Shown: positions 53,631-62,514 of the stretch, in pieces
Layout of the letters: each line of letters starts with the position of its first letter
Numbering within the stretch: the stretch's first letter is position 1
Assembly (NCBI GenBank): GCA_016743945.1
Contig: JADGFI010000001.1
Location: forward strand, 273,901-337,900
Direction: 5' to 3'
Length of the DNA: 64,000 nucleotides
DNA from: Desulfobacteraceae bacterium
Lineage (GTDB): Bacteria > Desulfobacterota > Desulfobacteria > Desulfobacterales > Desulfobacteraceae
Program-made: the position numbers and the translations under genes
The notes under the pieces: model-generated
Databases searched by the model: none
Seen by the model: only the letters and a program-made list of their open reading frames with translations
What the model was told of the DNA's origin: nothing

Positions 53631-55493
53631 ATGACACTGCCTGGCAATATGACCTTGGATATGCTCATTGTTTTTGGATTTTTGATCTTTGTTACGGGAC
53701 TTTTTGTCCTTGAAATTGTCCGGGTGGATATGGTGGGGCTGCTCATGATGGTATTGCTGCCCCTGTCCGGTGTCATTACCCCAACAGACGCCATCAGCGG
53801 CTTAAGTTCCAATGCCGTGGTCTCGATCATTGCCGTGATCATCATGGGCCATGGGTTGGACAAGACCGGTGTCATGAACGTCTTTGCCCGGTATATCATT
53901 CAATTATCAGGGAAAAGCCAGATTCGAATGATGACATTTATATCCGGTACCGTTGCGGTTATTTCCAGTTTTATGCAAAATATCGGTGCTGCCGCTCTCT
54001 TCCTTCCCGCCACCAACCGCATGTGCAAACAGCTCAATGTGCCCATTTCCCGGGTGCTCATCCCCATGGGGTATTGCGCTATCATTGGCGGCTGCATCAC
54101 CCTGGTGGGCTCCAGTCCCCTGATCCTGCTCAATGATCTCATGGGCTCCTGGTGGTCCAACAACCAATCCTTGTTGGGGAACCGGTCCTTTGAACCCTTT
54201 GGCCTTTTCAGTGTGGCTCCCATCGGTATTTCCCTGGTCCTAACAGCCATTCTCTATTTCATTTTTCTGGGAAAATTTGTATTGCCCAGGACAGAGACCC
54301 AAACCGATTCCTGTTCTCTTTTAAACTATGACCTGGAATGCACCTATGGCCGGGAAGTCAGCAAGGTGTTTGAACTAGAGGTGCCCGACGATTTTTATAC
54401 CCGAAGACTTGAAGAACTGAAATTGCGCCCCCTGTACCATGTAACTGTGGTCTGTATTTCCAAGCGCAAGGGCCGGTATAAGGTTGATGTGCCCGGCCGT
54501 ACCGATGTCATTGAACCCAATGATGTGGTGGGTATTGTTGCGAACCCGGAACATGCTCAAAAACTTGCAACCGATATGGGATGGACCCTCTGCGACGAAC
54601 TGAACATGCTCAGCGGCATTTTGTCCATTGACCATTCCGGCATCACCGAAGCCATTGTCACTCCCCGCTCCGAATTGGTGGGCAAGACCTTCCATGAATA
54701 TGGATTCAGGAAAAAGCTCCAAATCAACCCCCTGGCCCTGTACCGAAGGAATGAAGTCATCCTGGAAGACATTTCGGTAATTAAAATCCTGCCCGGGGAT
54801 GCCTTTCTTCTCCACGGGGAATGGGAAAAATTCCATTTGCTCAAACATAATCCCATCCTGACATTTACCGAACACCTCCAGGGAGAGATTATGCACCCGG
54901 AAAAAGCAGGCCTTGCCAGCGCCTGTCTGATCCTGGCCCTGGTCCTGGCCCTGGGGTTTAAAATTCAATTGTCCATCGCCCTTTTAACCGGCGCGGTGAG
55001 CATGATTTTAACCCGGGTCCTGACCCTGGATGAAGCCTACCAGAGTGTGGACTGGATGACGGTTTTCCTCCTGGCAGGGTTGATCCCCCTGGGAGTTGCC
55101 TTTGAGGAAACAGGGGCGGCCCGATTTCTTGCCTCCTTTCTTGCCGGCCTGGCTGATGGCGGATTGACCCCCATAACGCTCTTTTTGATCATTGGCTTAT
55201 TAACCTCGTTTTTCACCCTGGTCACTTCCAATATCGGTGCCACTGTGCTCATGATTCCTTTGGCCATGAACATGGCCATCCCCTGTGGGGCAGATCCTAG
55301 GATGGCTGCTTTGCTGGTGGCCGTGGCAGCCTCCAATACCTTTGTTCTTCCCACCCACCAGGTCAATGCCCTGATCATGCGGCCCGGCGGGTACAAGGTC
55401 AAAGATTATATCAAGGCTGGCAGTGGTATGACCCTGATCTATATCGTCGTTGTTATGGTGATCATGTATTTTTTTTACGGTATCACGGCATGA
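53631..55493 (+). CDS. SLC13-type permease with two TrkA-C (RCK) domains
   Basis: Integral membrane transporter of 620 residues. A first block of membrane helices (1-210) contains SSFMQNIGAAALFLPATNRM and the SLC13-like VGSSPLILLND. A cytoplasmic part (about 215-385) has two RCK-C domains (LRPLYHVTVVCISKRKGRY, IVANPEHAQKLATDMGW). A second block (about 420-615) ends with VTSNIGATVLMIPLAMN and the FVLPTHQVNALIM motif. This is the YfbS/CysZ-like sulfate/dicarboxylate transporter layout. GAGGGA precedes the ATG. In a sulfate reducer it could import sulfate or a dicarboxylate; the RCK domains suggest gating. Confidence 0.88.
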   Translation: MTLPGNMTLDMLIVFGFLIFVTGLFVLEIVRVDMVGLLMMVLLPLSGVITPTDAISGLSSNAVVSIIAVIIMGHGLDKTGVMNVFARYIIQLSGKSQIRMMTFISGTVAVISSFMQNIGAAALFLPATNRMCKQLNVPISRVLIPMGYCAIIGGCITLVGSSPLILLNDLMGSWWSNNQSLLGNRSFEPFGLFSVAPIGISLVLTAILYFIFLGKFVLPRTETQTDSCSLLNYDLECTYGREVSKVFELEVPDDFYTRRLEELKLRPLYHVTVVCISKRKGRYKVDVPGRTDVIEPNDVVGIVANPEHAQKLATDMGWTLCDELNMLSGILSIDHSGITEAIVTPRSELVGKTFHEYGFRKKLQINPLALYRRNEVILEDISVIKILPGDAFLLHGEWEKFHLLKHNPILTFTEHLQGEIMHPEKAGLASACLILALVLALGFKIQLSIALLTGAVSMILTRVLTLDEAYQSVDWMTVFLLAGLIPLGVAFEETGAARFLASFLAGLADGGLTPITLFLIIGLLTSFFTLVTSNIGATVLMIPLAMNMAIPCGADPRMAALLVAVAASNTFVLPTHQVNALIMRPGGYKVKDYIKAGSGMTLIYIVVVMVIMYFFYGITA

Positions 55494-55518
55494 CCAGGAC
55501 ATCGCCCCTTTGGGTTCC

Positions 55519-57165
55519 CTATTCTTTAATTCGGGTTTTTTCACTGAACAGGGGATAACCCGCCAGGGTTGAAATCAGCAGATGTCCGTAATCGACCGTG
55601 TCTCTTCGAACTGTGCATTGGTTTACATTGAACAGGGGATAGACCATGGCATCATGGAGGATTCTGATCTGGGCCTGTTCCCAGAGGTTGATCTGCTTTT
55701 TGGGATGAATGGTCTTAAGGGCATCGTCAAGGAGCTTATCAATTTTGGTGTAGTGGGAAAAATTAGTATGGGGCTTTATTCCGGTGTCCACAATGGAATC
55801 AGAGTGGAAAAAACCCCTCAAATAGCTGTCTGCATTGGGGCGGAAGGTAAAATAAAGCACAATGGAATTTAGATTTTTGCGGATCTGCTGGTGCATCTTT
55901 GAATGGGCCACCACCTGGAGGTTAACCTGGATGCCGATTTTTTTAAGCTGCCGTTGTAAAATTTCGTAAATCTTACGGTAAATCCGTTTTTCCGATGTTA
56001 CAAGATCCATGGAAAACCCCTTGCCATATCCGGCTTGGGCCAACAATTCTCGTGCTTTTTCAAGATCTTTATCCCTATGCAGCCCCAGGCGCACTATTTT
56101 TTCATTGGTAAGGTCGCCGGGCAAAAATTCAGAGGACATGGGCGCATAGACCTGTTTGACAAGCTGTTTACTGCTGGCTGCCAGAAATAGTTTTCTGTCC
56201 AGGGCAAGGCAAATCGCCTGCCTGACCCGGATATCCTCCATGGGTTTTATGGAGGTATTAAAATGAAACAGCCCCGTGAATCCGGGGCCAAACACATCCA
56301 CAATCGTACCCGGCCAGGTTTCCATTTTTTCAATCCATCCCGGATCCCCCACCCCGTATATCACATCCACCAACCCTTGTTTGTAGGCAGCCTCCCGACG
56401 TTTATTGTCCGGGATAAAATGGATTTCAACCCCTCCAAGCAAGGGAGTTCCGCGAAAATAATCTTCATGGGCGGTTAAGACCAGTTTATCTGTGGCAGCG
56501 TAACTGAACATAAAAGGACCGGTTCCCACAGGATGCTGCTTAAAATTATCATACCCTCCTTTTTCAATGGCCTGTTTGCTGACAATAAAGCCCCCCTCCC
56601 GGTTGGCAAGAAGGGGGAAAAAAAATAGGGGCGACATGGGTTTTTCAACTATAATTTCAACGGTATGGGCATCCACCCTCTTAAATTTCATACCGGCATA
56701 TTCGCCAAATTTTGGGCTGCGTAAAGGATCTGCTGCTTTTTCCAGGGAATAGACCACATCTTTGGCTGTCAATTCATAGGGGCTGGTATGGGGCCCCCCA
56801 TGGAAAAAAATGCCCCTGCGCAGGTGAATGGTCCAGATCTGTTTGCCGTTTTGGATTTCAAATTCCGGCATTTTTGCGGCAATATCCGGCTCCACCCGGG
56901 AGGAATCCCCGGGAACATACCGGACAAGACTATTAAAGACCATGTCTGCAACGGTATAATCTTCCGACCCTTTGGCAAAATCCGGATCAAAATTTCCAAT
57001 CTTGGAGGTATGGATACCAAACCGCAATACGCCTTTTCCTAAAGGATTATCAGAGGTTTTTGTCGGCGATTCAGCGGGGAAAAAATCCAGTGTAGATGCC
57101 GGGGTAACCATGCAAAGGAGAACCAGGCCAAGGATAAAAAATACTCGGAACAAATAAGATTTCAC
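55519..57165 (-). CDS. ABC transporter substrate-binding protein, family 5 (peptide type)
   Basis: Periplasmic solute-binding protein of 548 residues, signal peptide ending near PAS-TL (residue 25), no lipobox. Family 5 features are LRFGIHTSKIGNFDP, WTIHLRRGIFFHGGP with the ELTAKDVVYSLEKA stretch, PVGTGPFMFSY, IRVRQAICLALDRKLF and a C-terminal IDKLLDDALKT. No permease or ATPase genes are next to it, so it must work with a distant transporter or serve another function. It is convergent with the SLC13 gene, 25 bp away. Ligand unknown (peptide, nickel or sugar oligomer). Confidence 0.88.
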   Translation of the reverse strand: MKSYLFRVFFILGLVLLCMVTPASTLDFFPAESPTKTSDNPLGKGVLRFGIHTSKIGNFDPDFAKGSEDYTVADMVFNSLVRYVPGDSSRVEPDIAAKMPEFEIQNGKQIWTIHLRRGIFFHGGPHTSPYELTAKDVVYSLEKAADPLRSPKFGEYAGMKFKRVDAHTVEIIVEKPMSPLFFFPLLANREGGFIVSKQAIEKGGYDNFKQHPVGTGPFMFSYAATDKLVLTAHEDYFRGTPLLGGVEIHFIPDNKRREAAYKQGLVDVIYGVGDPGWIEKMETWPGTIVDVFGPGFTGLFHFNTSIKPMEDIRVRQAICLALDRKLFLAASSKQLVKQVYAPMSSEFLPGDLTNEKIVRLGLHRDKDLEKARELLAQAGYGKGFSMDLVTSEKRIYRKIYEILQRQLKKIGIQVNLQVVAHSKMHQQIRKNLNSIVLYFTFRPNADSYLRGFFHSDSIVDTGIKPHTNFSHYTKIDKLLDDALKTIHPKKQINLWEQAQIRILHDAMVYPLFNVNQCTVRRDTVDYGHLLISTLAGYPLFSEKTRIKE

Positions 57166-57302
57166 CCCATTACCCCTTTTTTTTAAGGAAACAAAAACCT
57201 ATTCATCGGCAATAAAAGAAGAGAACTCAATGAAATTTTACAAAACATTGATTTTTTTGTCTGCATCTTGAGGGGGTGTGACCCAGGATTCGACCCTGCA
57301 AA

Positions 57303-57884
57303 TCAGATATCATGGAAAAATTTAAGCAAAGGGTCTGAGCTGATAATATAATAAACATTACCAATGGCCTGGGGTTCATTTTTATCCATGATTTTAATTT
57401 CGGAATTGAACTTCACCGTGGCAATAATGGCCAATGTTTTTTTCTTTTCCCTGGCCATGTCAAACTGGGCAGCGGTAAACTTTTCTTTTTTGCCCCAGGC
57501 CCAATATATAACCGTATCATGGGCCGAAATAGTGGGATCTTCAAAGGCCATGAACAATTCCCCGACCTTCTCTTGAACCTGGCCCTGGGATAATTTTTCA
57601 AACTGCTCAAACATGACAAGAACCCGAAAGGTTTCCTTGTCCGCCACAATATTCAGGTTTTCGTCCCTGAATTTAAATACCTTTTTGGAAACCGACGCCA
57701 AAGGATTTTTGGCCGCTATCTCCTGCTGAACCTTGGTCAACTGGGCCCCCAGCATATATCCCTGCCGTTGGATTTTCAACCTTTCAATCTGGTTGAAGAG
57801 TTCATCCCGCTCCTGGGAACTTGCAGCGCCTGCCATGAAAAACAGGACTGAACATACCGCGATTATACCTGATACTTTGCCCAT
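57303..57884 (-). CDS. Exported hypothetical protein, HAO-locus associated
   Basis: 193 residues with a signal peptide (MGKVSGIIAVCSVLFFMAGA, cleavage near ASS-QE) and a helical, charged N-terminal part (ERDELFNQIERLKIQRQGY). I recognise no family and no cofactor motif. The C-terminal half has beta character (FTAAQFDMAREKKKTLAI, VYYIISSDPLLKFF). It follows the octahaem cytochrome gene by 81 bp with a hairpin between, so it may be the last gene of the respiratory operon or separately transcribed. Confidence 0.65.
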   Translation of the reverse strand: MGKVSGIIAVCSVLFFMAGAASSQERDELFNQIERLKIQRQGYMLGAQLTKVQQEIAAKNPLASVSKKVFKFRDENLNIVADKETFRVLVMFEQFEKLSQGQVQEKVGELFMAFEDPTISAHDTVIYWAWGKKEKFTAAQFDMAREKKKTLAIIATVKFNSEIKIMDKNEPQAIGNVYYIISSDPLLKFFHDI

Positions 57885-57905
57885 AACATCCTTTGCTTAA
57901 ATGAG

Positions 57906-57941
57906 CCAGGCAGGAAGACCCATAACGATCTTTCTGCCTGG
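57906..57941. repeat. Intercistronic hairpin behind the octahaem cytochrome gene
   Basis: CCAGGCAGGAAGA (57906-57918) and TCTTTCTGCCTGG (57929-57941) pair along 13 bp with one G/A opposition on DNA (a G-U pair in one RNA orientation) and a 10-base loop. There is no T-run; it may reduce read-through into the 57303-57884 gene. Confidence 0.75.
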
Positions 57942-57965
57942 GATAGGTGTTGTTTGCCTGTTTGC

Positions 57966-59555
57966 TTATTGATTATACCGCAGTTTGTTTTCTTCTTCAA
58001 TAAGCTTCATGGTCTCGGCAGACCCCCCGGTTTTTATCCAGAGATGCTCGGGCTTTGCCAGGAGGGCGGCAATGTGTGTTTTATACTTTTCGCCCATACC
58101 GGCATGGTCTGCCAGTTCCTGGACCTCGGGTAAAAATTCCTGGTAAAAATTCCGGGAAACCTCATACAACCCGTGCCAGTGCGTATAATCCGGTGCAAAC
58201 ATGGCTGCTGCCATCCGGGTTCGTCTGCCCTCGTGGTGCCAGATTTCAAACCAGGTATAACCGATCTTGTGCTGAAATCCGCTGTTTTTCCAGATGCCGT
58301 CTTTTTTCAGCATTTTGACAATTTCAAGGCCTGGTTTGCCAAATTTGTCATTGTACAGATTTACCAGGTCATCCAGCTGGAGGTAAAAATCTTTGACATG
58401 GTTGATGCCGTGGCAGGATTTACAGACTTCCTGCATGGATTCCCGTCGTTGTTTCCAGGAAACCACACTTGCAATCGTCTTTTCTTCAATCTGTTTTTTG
58501 AGCCTGTCTCCTTTCCGGATATAGGATTTTTTCATTGCCTTCTGCCCGGGGCGGGGGGGCAAATCTCCGGTGACATCACTCACCGATCCATCGGTAAAAG
58601 TGACCCGGTTCAATTTGGAGGAGACCGGAGCCCTCAGGTTCCAGGAAAGTCTGTCCCCCACGTTATGGCTGTTTTTGGCAACGGCACCATTGAGTTTGAC
58701 AAAGGATCCCATGTGGCAGGTGGAACAGGTGGGGGCGGTGTGGTAGTCATCCCCTAGAACCCAGGAACCGTCCTTGTAGATGTTCATACCATTGGGAGTA
58801 TTGCCTTTTTCAGCTGTAAAAAAAGCAATGCCGTGTTTGGATTCTTCATAGATTTCTTTTTGGGGATGGTCCGGACCCAGGTGGCATTTACCGCAATTTT
58901 CCGGCTGTCTTGCCCGGGATGCACTAAAATCATGTTTGGAGTGGCAGGCATTACAAACCCCTTTGCTGCCGTCGGGGTTGATACGGCCTATTCCGGAATT
59001 GGGCCAGGTATTGTAATCCATTTGGGGGGCATCTGTTTTGGACCGAAGGGGTTTCCCTTCCTTGTCTTTTTTCAGGGCAACCACCGACCCGTGGCACTGC
59101 CAGCAGCCGCTGGCCATATTTCCTTTATTGTTGGGCATGCCGCCCACCACTTCGGCCAGCATATTGTCCAGGGATGCCATGATTTCACCGGCGGTTGCAT
59201 GGTGTGAGACGGCCATCTCTTTGGCTTCCGGTTCATGGCATTTGGCACAGTCATTGGGCGAAAGAATGGCCTTGATAAAGGCGCCTTCATGCTGGTAGCC
59301 CATTTCATCACCCTTATTGGCCGCATGGCAGTTGTAACATCCCACCTGGCCTTCCTTGGCGGCAGCATGGGCAGAGTTCTCCCATTGCAGGACAATGGAT
59401 TTGTTTTCCTTCAAATGACAGGTGATGCATTTTTTGTTCATTTCCTGAACTTTTGGATTTTTAACGTCAAAGGACTCTTCGGTCAATGCCAGTGCCGTCC
59501 CTGCCGCAAAAATGCACAAAATTGTAAACACCAAGAATGACCTTAAAAAAGTCAT
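57966..59555 (-). CDS. Octahaem cytochrome c, hydroxylamine oxidoreductase (HAO)-like
   Basis: Periplasmic multihaem enzyme of 529 residues with a signal peptide (cleavage near ALA-LT, residue 24 of the mature start). Eight CxxCH motifs are visible: CITCH, CYNCH, CAKCH, CWQCH, CNACH, CGKCH, CSTCH and CKSCH. No CxxCK site, which separates it from NrfA and octahaem tetrathionate reductase. The region FAPDYTHWHGLYEVSRNFY parallels the HAO C-terminal helical part; whether a Tyr crosslinks the catalytic haem cannot be decided by eye. GGAGGAATGTGATC precedes the ATG at 59553-59555; a GTG six bases upstream is too close to the ribosome binding site. It follows nrfD-like and Fe-S genes, so reduction of nitrite or hydroxylamine with quinol electrons is the best guess. 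Confidence 0.9.
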   Translation of the reverse strand: MTFLRSFLVFTILCIFAAGTALALTEESFDVKNPKVQEMNKKCITCHLKENKSIVLQWENSAHAAAKEGQVGCYNCHAANKGDEMGYQHEGAFIKAILSPNDCAKCHEPEAKEMAVSHHATAGEIMASLDNMLAEVVGGMPNNKGNMASGCWQCHGSVVALKKDKEGKPLRSKTDAPQMDYNTWPNSGIGRINPDGSKGVCNACHSKHDFSASRARQPENCGKCHLGPDHPQKEIYEESKHGIAFFTAEKGNTPNGMNIYKDGSWVLGDDYHTAPTCSTCHMGSFVKLNGAVAKNSHNVGDRLSWNLRAPVSSKLNRVTFTDGSVSDVTGDLPPRPGQKAMKKSYIRKGDRLKKQIEEKTIASVVSWKQRRESMQEVCKSCHGINHVKDFYLQLDDLVNLYNDKFGKPGLEIVKMLKKDGIWKNSGFQHKIGYTWFEIWHHEGRRTRMAAAMFAPDYTHWHGLYEVSRNFYQEFLPEVQELADHAGMGEKYKTHIAALLAKPEHLWIKTGGSAETMKLIEEENKLRYNQ

Positions 59556-59679
59556 GATCACATTCCTCCAAAATATTAAGTTTATGTCACAGCCCCACGG
59601 CCCTCAACGCTCTTGTGCAGCGCCTTTGGAACAAAAGCCAAACCACCTCCTTTTTGTGTCTTTTTGCCTTTTAAAAAAG

Positions 59680-60891
59680 TTAAACTTCGTTGTCTTCTGC
59701 CCAAAAGGGGAATATTTTCCCGAGGACAAAGAGGATGGCAAAGGGAATGGCCATGACAATGATCACGGCAATGATTCCCTCCTTATCAAACCACAGGGGA
59801 TGGAATTCGGTATACCCCCTTGCACTTTTGCTCATGAGCTGTCCACCAATCACCACATTCCAGCGCATGATCAGCACCTGGATCAGCAATATGGCCGAGA
59901 CCCCTGCGGCCAGAAAATTGTAAACATAGGATCGCATTTTAACGATTCCCATAAGGCCCAGGACCAAGAGGGGAAGGATTGAACCGATTTTGACCTGCCA
60001 GAACCAGAAAGAACTTGCCAAGGGCCCGTTTAAAAGGCCCTCCACCATGTGATGGTAGCCGGTTTTTAAATAGGAATGGGAAAAGACCTCGAGCATTTCA
60101 AAGGAAAATGCCAGAATAAAAAAGCCGGTGAGGGTTTTAATCATGGTGATGATGCATCCATGGTCAATGGGCCGGGCCTTAAATTTGCGAATGATAATAT
60201 AGGCCAGGATGATGGCGGATATTCCGGAAACACAGGCCGAAAAAAGAAAGATCACCGGCATAAGGGGGGTGGACCAGGTGGGGTTGGCCTTGACCCCGCC
60301 GAATATGAATCCCACATATCCGTGGAGAACAGCGGCAATGGGAATACCGATTCCCACAAGGAAGCGGATAATTTTACCATCCAGTTTAAGGGCATCCTCG
60401 GAAAGATCAATGCTGTCAAAGGTGATGGCCCGGTACAGCACCTGGAGCCAGCCCTTGGAAATAGACCGAAGTTCCACCAGCACCGGACGATACACAAAGA
60501 GAATGATAAAGACCAGAACCCCCATGGACACGGCATAGATATAGCCAAATCCTGCCATGGCTGAGCTGGGACTGGGGGTGAGCAGCATGTTAAAATTCCG
60601 CTCGGGCCGTCCCAAATGGAGCAGCAAAGGAAGGGTGGCGATGGCAAGGAATGCCAGGGCAAACAAAAGAGAAAACCGTGCCACCGGCCGCAGGCTTTTC
60701 ACATCAAACAGATAATACAAAGCCGCAATGATAAAGGCACCGTCCACAAGCCCTGTGATGTAGGGGTACAAAACAATCATCATGCTCCAGTGAACATGGA
60801 GGTCATTGGGAAATACAAAATTGGAAATCAGCATGGTTGCCGAACCGATTGAATCGGAAGCAAAAGCAGTGGAAGCAAATAGGGTATTCAT
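59680..60891 (-). CDS. NrfD/PsrC-type integral membrane quinol subunit
   Basis: 403 residues with about ten membrane helices and no haem motif. Family features are YITGLVDGAFIIAALYYL at the N-terminus, LPLLLHLGRPERNFNMLLTPSPSSAMAGFG and HGYVGFIFGGVKANPTWSTPLMP, which form the quinol-binding face. It passes electrons from menaquinol to the Fe-S partner. The ATG shares one base with the preceding stop codon (TGATG), with GGAGG upstream. The gap of 124 bp to the octahaem gene has no obvious terminator, so the four genes from 62224 form one operon. Confidence 0.93.
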   Translation of the reverse strand: MNTLFASTAFASDSIGSATMLISNFVFPNDLHVHWSMMIVLYPYITGLVDGAFIIAALYYLFDVKSLRPVARFSLLFALAFLAIATLPLLLHLGRPERNFNMLLTPSPSSAMAGFGYIYAVSMGVLVFIILFVYRPVLVELRSISKGWLQVLYRAITFDSIDLSEDALKLDGKIIRFLVGIGIPIAAVLHGYVGFIFGGVKANPTWSTPLMPVIFLFSACVSGISAIILAYIIIRKFKARPIDHGCIITMIKTLTGFFILAFSFEMLEVFSHSYLKTGYHHMVEGLLNGPLASSFWFWQVKIGSILPLLVLGLMGIVKMRSYVYNFLAAGVSAILLIQVLIMRWNVVIGGQLMSKSARGYTEFHPLWFDKEGIIAVIIVMAIPFAILFVLGKIFPFWAEDNEV

Positions 60892-61691
60892 CAGATAACC
60901 TCCCTTCTGGCACCTTTGTAGTACAATGCGGGCCAGGTGCCCATTTCTTTTCTCAGAACTGTCAAAACCCCCGGGCCTTTGAGAATTTTATAAACTTCTG
61001 ATGTTTCATCCTTAAGGCTGCCGAACTTCCGGGCACCGGTGGGACACACCTCAACACAGGCTGGAAGCAGTCCCTTTCGTATCCGATGATAGCACCAGGT
61101 ACATTTTTCCACCACCCGGGTGGCAGGGTTTATAAACCGGACGGAATAGGGGCAGGCCTGGATGCAATAGGCACAGCCCACACACCGTTTGTCATCCACC
61201 AGAACAAATCCGTCCGGAGAGATAAAAGTAGCGCCAACGGGGCACACCTGGACACAGGGGGCCTCCTTGCACATATTGCACAGCTTGGGTACAAAAAAGG
61301 TGTCCCGAACCGCTTCCTTGATATCGGACCGGGGTGTCTGATACCCGTCAAGCCCCCCGTTGGGGCAGTCCACATAAATCTGATCGGAAAAGCCTTTGAC
61401 ATATCGTTCCACCCAGGTGCGGTAATTGCCGTCGGGCACATTGTATTCGCGTTTGTCTGCCACACAGCAGGACCCACATCCGATACACCGGGTAACGTCG
61501 ACGATAAACGCAAACTCCTGGGCGTGAATATCATAGGCCCCATTTTCTATGCCCGGAATCTGTTCAGGCATCTCAAAATTGTCTGCACCCATGGGATAGA
61601 CCAGGTAGAGGGAGCCTGCAATGGTGCCGTTGAGTACATTTTTCAAAAAGGATCTTTTCTTCATGTCCGGCAAGGGATCTTGTATCTTCAT
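60891..61691 (-). CDS. Four-cluster [4Fe-4S] ferredoxin-type subunit (NrfC/TtrB-like)
   Basis: Electron-transfer subunit of 266 residues. It begins with MKKRSFLKNVL and a hydrophobic stretch, a Tat-like signal with KR instead of RR, so export is likely. Four cluster sets are seen: CIGCGSCC, CNMCKEAPCVQVCP, CVGCAYCIQACP and CTWCYHR with CVEVCP. Two ATGs compete; the one at 61695-61697 overlaps the cytochrome stop codon, and the one at 61689-61691 has GGAG eight bases upstream and is preferred. It mediates between NrfD and the periplasmic multihaem proteins. Confidence 0.92.
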   Translation of the reverse strand: MKIQDPLPDMKKRSFLKNVLNGTIAGSLYLVYPMGADNFEMPEQIPGIENGAYDIHAQEFAFIVDVTRCIGCGSCCVADKREYNVPDGNYRTWVERYVKGFSDQIYVDCPNGGLDGYQTPRSDIKEAVRDTFFVPKLCNMCKEAPCVQVCPVGATFISPDGFVLVDDKRCVGCAYCIQACPYSVRFINPATRVVEKCTWCYHRIRKGLLPACVEVCPTGARKFGSLKDETSEVYKILKGPGVLTVLRKEMGTWPALYYKGARREVI

Positions 61692-61693
61692 AC

Positions 61694-62224
61694 TCATTTC
61701 TCCATAAGCCCTGTAATCTGTTTTGCCCGGTTGATATACTTGAGCGGCGCATGAACATGATGGCATTGATTGCAGGTGTGGGTGAGTTTAACCTGCTGGT
61801 CCCTGAGATGATCCGGCAGGGCAACGGTCTTAATGACCTCTTCCGATCTTGCCTTAATTTCAGTGTTGTGGCACCGCAGACAAAGGGTGGTGATCTGGTT
61901 TCCGGTTTTCACCGGCAGGGTACCTGTTTTTTTATTTTTTTCCACATGATCGGCATAGGTCCCGTGGCAAAATTCACAGGAAATGGTCTTGTGAAGGCCG
62001 GCTTTGTGAATTTTAGCTTCAAAGGGATGACATTTAAAACAAGAATCATTGGTTCCGTGACGGATGGGCACCGCAACCGCCTCGCTGATGGCATCTGCCC
62101 GATAAGGACCGTAAACACCAAAAGAATCAGGGCGCAACAACCGTTTGAACAAAAGTCCGACACCGACCATCACGAAAATGCTGATGCATACGAGAACAAG
62201 CCGCATCCTATAGCTTAACCCCAC
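61694..62224 (-). CDS. Membrane-anchored tetrahaem cytochrome c
   Basis: Cytochrome of 176 residues, an N-terminal anchor helix (RLVLVCISIFVMVGVGLLF) and four CxxCH motifs (CFKCH, CEFCH, CLRCH, CNQCH). It starts with GTG, four bases after GGAGGT. It is the first gene of the operon with the Fe-S, NrfD-like and octahaem subunits, similar to NrfB/CycB-type electron-carrier cytochromes rather than the classic NapC/NrfH. It likely carries electrons from the membrane module to the octahaem enzyme. Confidence 0.88.
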   Translation of the reverse strand: MGLSYRMRLVLVCISIFVMVGVGLLFKRLLRPDSFGVYGPYRADAISEAVAVPIRHGTNDSCFKCHPFEAKIHKAGLHKTISCEFCHGTYADHVEKNKKTGTLPVKTGNQITTLCLRCHNTEIKARSEEVIKTVALPDHLRDQQVKLTHTCNQCHHVHAPLKYINRAKQITGLMEK

Positions 62225-62363
62225 AATTACCTCCTGTAATCTGCCGTACTATTGTCTGATAGAGACGATCCAGCCGTAACCTTTAACCTATAAACTTTGA
62301 AGAATACCCGTTTGTATATACCCGAAAGAAAGATCTTGCATCAAGAAACGATCGTGTAACAAT

Positions 62364-62379
62364 TGCAACGATATCACCA
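62364..62379 (-). promoter_or_regulatory. Weak sigma-54 promoter candidate upstream of the cytochrome operon
   Basis: On the complement GTGGTGATATCGTTGCAA: GG-N10-GC spacing with a perfect TTGCAA at the -12 side but only TGG at -24. The expected start lies near 62353. No activator gene is next to it, so this is a low-confidence call. Confidence 0.3.
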
Positions 62380-62514
62380 CATAATTTTTACGGCAAGAAT
62401 AAAATAATTAAAAAAACCAGCGCAATATTCCTCGTTTACCAGAATAATATTTGACCCACAAACAAATCTTGGGCATAGTAAATTTATCCCCATCAAATTT
62501 AAAAAAGGAATATT

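Noticed and set aside
57275..57305. tRNA T-arm-like sequence (complement GCAGGGTCGAATCCTGG)
   Set aside because: One base short of a proper TPsiC arm, and no acceptor stem, anticodon arm or CCA could be fitted around it.
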